Positions 6,749 through 7,645 of a DNA stretch of 7,645 nt are shown here, piece after piece. This DNA is from Pseudomonadota bacterium (GTDB lineage: Bacteria; Pseudomonadota; Gammaproteobacteria; Burkholderiales; Burkholderiaceae_D). The notes under the pieces were generated by a model. The model made no database searches and had not been told where the DNA came from. It saw only the letters and a list, made by a program, of their open reading frames with translations. The stretch spans positions 1 through 7,645 of the forward strand of contig JAEZVM010000048.1 in NCBI GenBank assembly GCA_023420795.1. Reading direction: 5' to 3'. The position numbers and the translations under genes are program-made. Numbering within the stretch: the stretch's first letter is position 1; every line of letters begins with the position of its first letter.

Positions 6749-7494
6749 ACAAAGCAATTCAAGCATCATTTATCGCGGCCCTCCTGGCCGCATTTTCTTT
6801 TGCACCTCTGCAGGCACAGGCAGCCCTGTTCGAGGATGAGGAAGCACGCCGGGCGATTCTCGACATCCGCGCGCGACTCAACAACATGCAGAGCGAAATC
6901 AACGCGAAGGCGGACAAGAGCAACAACTTCGATCTCAACAATCAGAACGAACAACTGCGCCAGGAGATCGCACGCCTGCGCGGCCAGGTCGAAGTTCTCG
7001 CCAATGAATTGGCCAATGCGCAAAAGCGCCAGAAAGATTTTTACGTTGACCTCGACAACCGCCTGCGCAAGCTGGAACCACAACAAGTCACGATAGACGG
7101 CAAGGAAGTTACCGTCGAACAGACCGAACAGCGTTCCTATGACACCGCTCTCGCCTTCTTCAAGACAGGCGATTATCAGAACGCCAGCGCATCCTTCTAC
7201 GACTTCACACGTCGCTATCCGCAATCGGGTCTTGCCCCCTCCGCACAGTATTGGCTCGGCAATAGCTACTATGCGCAACGCGATTACCGGAATGCCATCG
7301 CGGCACAACAGGTAGTCGTCAAGAATTATCCTGACAGCCCGAAAGCAGCCGATGCAATGCTCAACATCGCCAGCTGTCAAATGGAACTCAAAGAGAAAAA
7401 CGCTGCCAAAAAAACGCTGGAAACACTTATCAAGCAATATCCAGATGCGCCAGCCGCGCAAACTGCGAAGGAGCGGTTGGCTGCTCTGAAATAG
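6745..7494 (+). CDS. cpoB: Cell division coordinator CpoB (YbgF), TPR protein
   Basis: CpoB is a periplasmic protein that binds TolA and coordinates outer-membrane constriction with peptidoglycan synthesis by PBP1B in E. coli. The precursor is 249 residues. A Sec signal peptide ends at AQA|ALFEDEEARR (cleavage after residue 26). Residues about 30-112 are predicted coiled coil (ILDIRARLNNMQSEI, then EQLRQEIARLRGQVEVLANE), the trimerising part in the E. coli protein. From about 130 to 249 come tetratricopeptide-type repeats, with YDTALAFFKTGDYQNASASF, APSAQYWLGNSYYAQRDYRN and AADAMLNIASCQ followed by YPDAPAAQTA. AGGAG at 6735-6739 lies 5 nt before the ATG. It is last in the tol-pal cluster, 116 nt after pal. 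No terminator hairpin follows before the tRNA promoter. Confidence 0.96.
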   Translation: MNKAIQASFIAALLAAFSFAPLQAQAALFEDEEARRAILDIRARLNNMQSEINAKADKSNNFDLNNQNEQLRQEIARLRGQVEVLANELANAQKRQKDFYVDLDNRLRKLEPQQVTIDGKEVTVEQTEQRSYDTALAFFKTGDYQNASASFYDFTRRYPQSGLAPSAQYWLGNSYYAQRDYRNAIAAQQVVVKNYPDSPKAADAMLNIASCQMELKEKNAAKKTLETLIKQYPDAPAAQTAKERLAALK

Positions 7495-7525
7495 ACTTCT
7501 TTGAGATGGATTTAAAGCAATTCAT

Positions 7526-7555
7526 TTGACAGAGCGCACGAGAAGTATTTATAAT
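7526..7555 (+). promoter_or_regulatory. Consensus sigma70 promoter of the tRNA-Lys gene
   Basis: TTGACA (7526-7531) and TATAAT (7550-7555) are both perfect consensus hexamers, separated by 18 nt. Transcription would start near 7562, only about 5 nt before the mature tRNA. The bases after the -10 box (CTTTGTCTTTC) are not GC-rich, unlike the discriminators of many stringently controlled stable-RNA promoters. It lies only 31 nt after the cpoB stop. Confidence 0.9.
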
Positions 7556-7566
7556 CTTTGTCTTTC

Positions 7567-7642
7567 GGGTCGTTAGCTCAGTTGGTAGAGCAGCGGACTT
7601 TTAATCCGTTGGTCGCAGGTTCGAGTCCCGCACGGCCTACCA
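7567..7642 (+). tRNA. tRNA-Lys (anticodon UUU)
   Basis: This is a complete 76-nt tRNA. The 7-bp acceptor stem pairs GGGTCGT with ACGGCCT, including two G-U pairs. The D arm is GCTC/GAGC with the loop AGTTGGTA. The anticodon stem is GCGGA/TCCGT with loop CTTTTAA, so positions 34-36 (7600-7602) read TTT and decode AAA and AAG lysine codons. The T arm carries GGTTCGAGTCC. Discriminator A and an encoded CCA (7640-7642) follow. Only 3 nt remain after it, so further tRNA genes could lie downstream, as in the E. coli lysT cluster, which also follows the tol-pal genes. Confidence 0.98.
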
Positions 7643-7645
7643 GAA

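Overview
The window carries a conserved core-chromosome block of a Gram-negative proteobacterium: glyA, ydfG, the full tol-pal envelope cluster and a tRNA-Lys gene. The fairly GC-rich, codon-biased coding sequence and the style of the TolA, Pal and CpoB proteins point to Betaproteobacteria, probably Burkholderiales and perhaps the Oxalobacteraceae. This placement is from protein resemblance recalled from memory, not from a search. I see no insertion sequence, phage gene, CRISPR array, toxin-antitoxin pair or sign of recent transfer.

Layout. On the minus strand, glyA (serine hydroxymethyltransferase) runs from 1213 off the left edge, lacking only about the last 10 codons. Its roughly 200-nt leader holds a good sigma70-type promoter (TTGCTG, 17 nt, TACAAT) and, directly after the expected transcription start, an RNA that matches the ZTP/ZMP ('pfl') riboswitch. 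An alternative stem and a hairpin next to the ribosome binding site could form the expression platform. This RNA is the most informative non-coding element in the window.

On the plus strand, ydfG (3-hydroxy acid / L-allo-threonine dehydrogenase) diverges from glyA and is followed at 10 nt by ybgC. The order is then tolQ, tolR, tolA, tolB, pal, cpoB, with very tight spacing from tolQ to tolB (0 nt, a 4-nt overlap, 3 nt) and looser gaps before tolQ (62 nt), pal (40 nt) and cpoB (116 nt). The last gap holds a strong 10-bp hairpin and a possible 15-codon leader ORF that overlaps the cpoB start. The window closes with a complete tRNA-Lys(UUU) behind a promoter with perfect consensus hexamers. E. 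coli also has tRNA-Lys (lysT) after its tol-pal cluster, so this neighbourhood is old.

How the genes work together. TolQ and TolR form the inner-membrane ion-driven motor, which energises TolA across the periplasm. TolA and TolB act on the peptidoglycan-bound lipoprotein Pal to pull in the outer membrane at division, and CpoB links this machine to peptidoglycan synthesis. YbgC is a hotdog thioesterase usually encoded with them. GlyA makes glycine and 5,10-methylene-THF. A ZTP riboswitch would raise its expression when 10-formyl-THF is short and ZMP/ZTP builds up. GlyA and YdfG share L-allo-threonine as a substrate in E. coli, a possible but unproven reason for their adjacency.

No wholly new system is evident. 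The items most worth a second look are the glyA riboswitch and its expression platform, the pal-cpoB spacer, and the inclusion of ydfG at the head of the tol operon.
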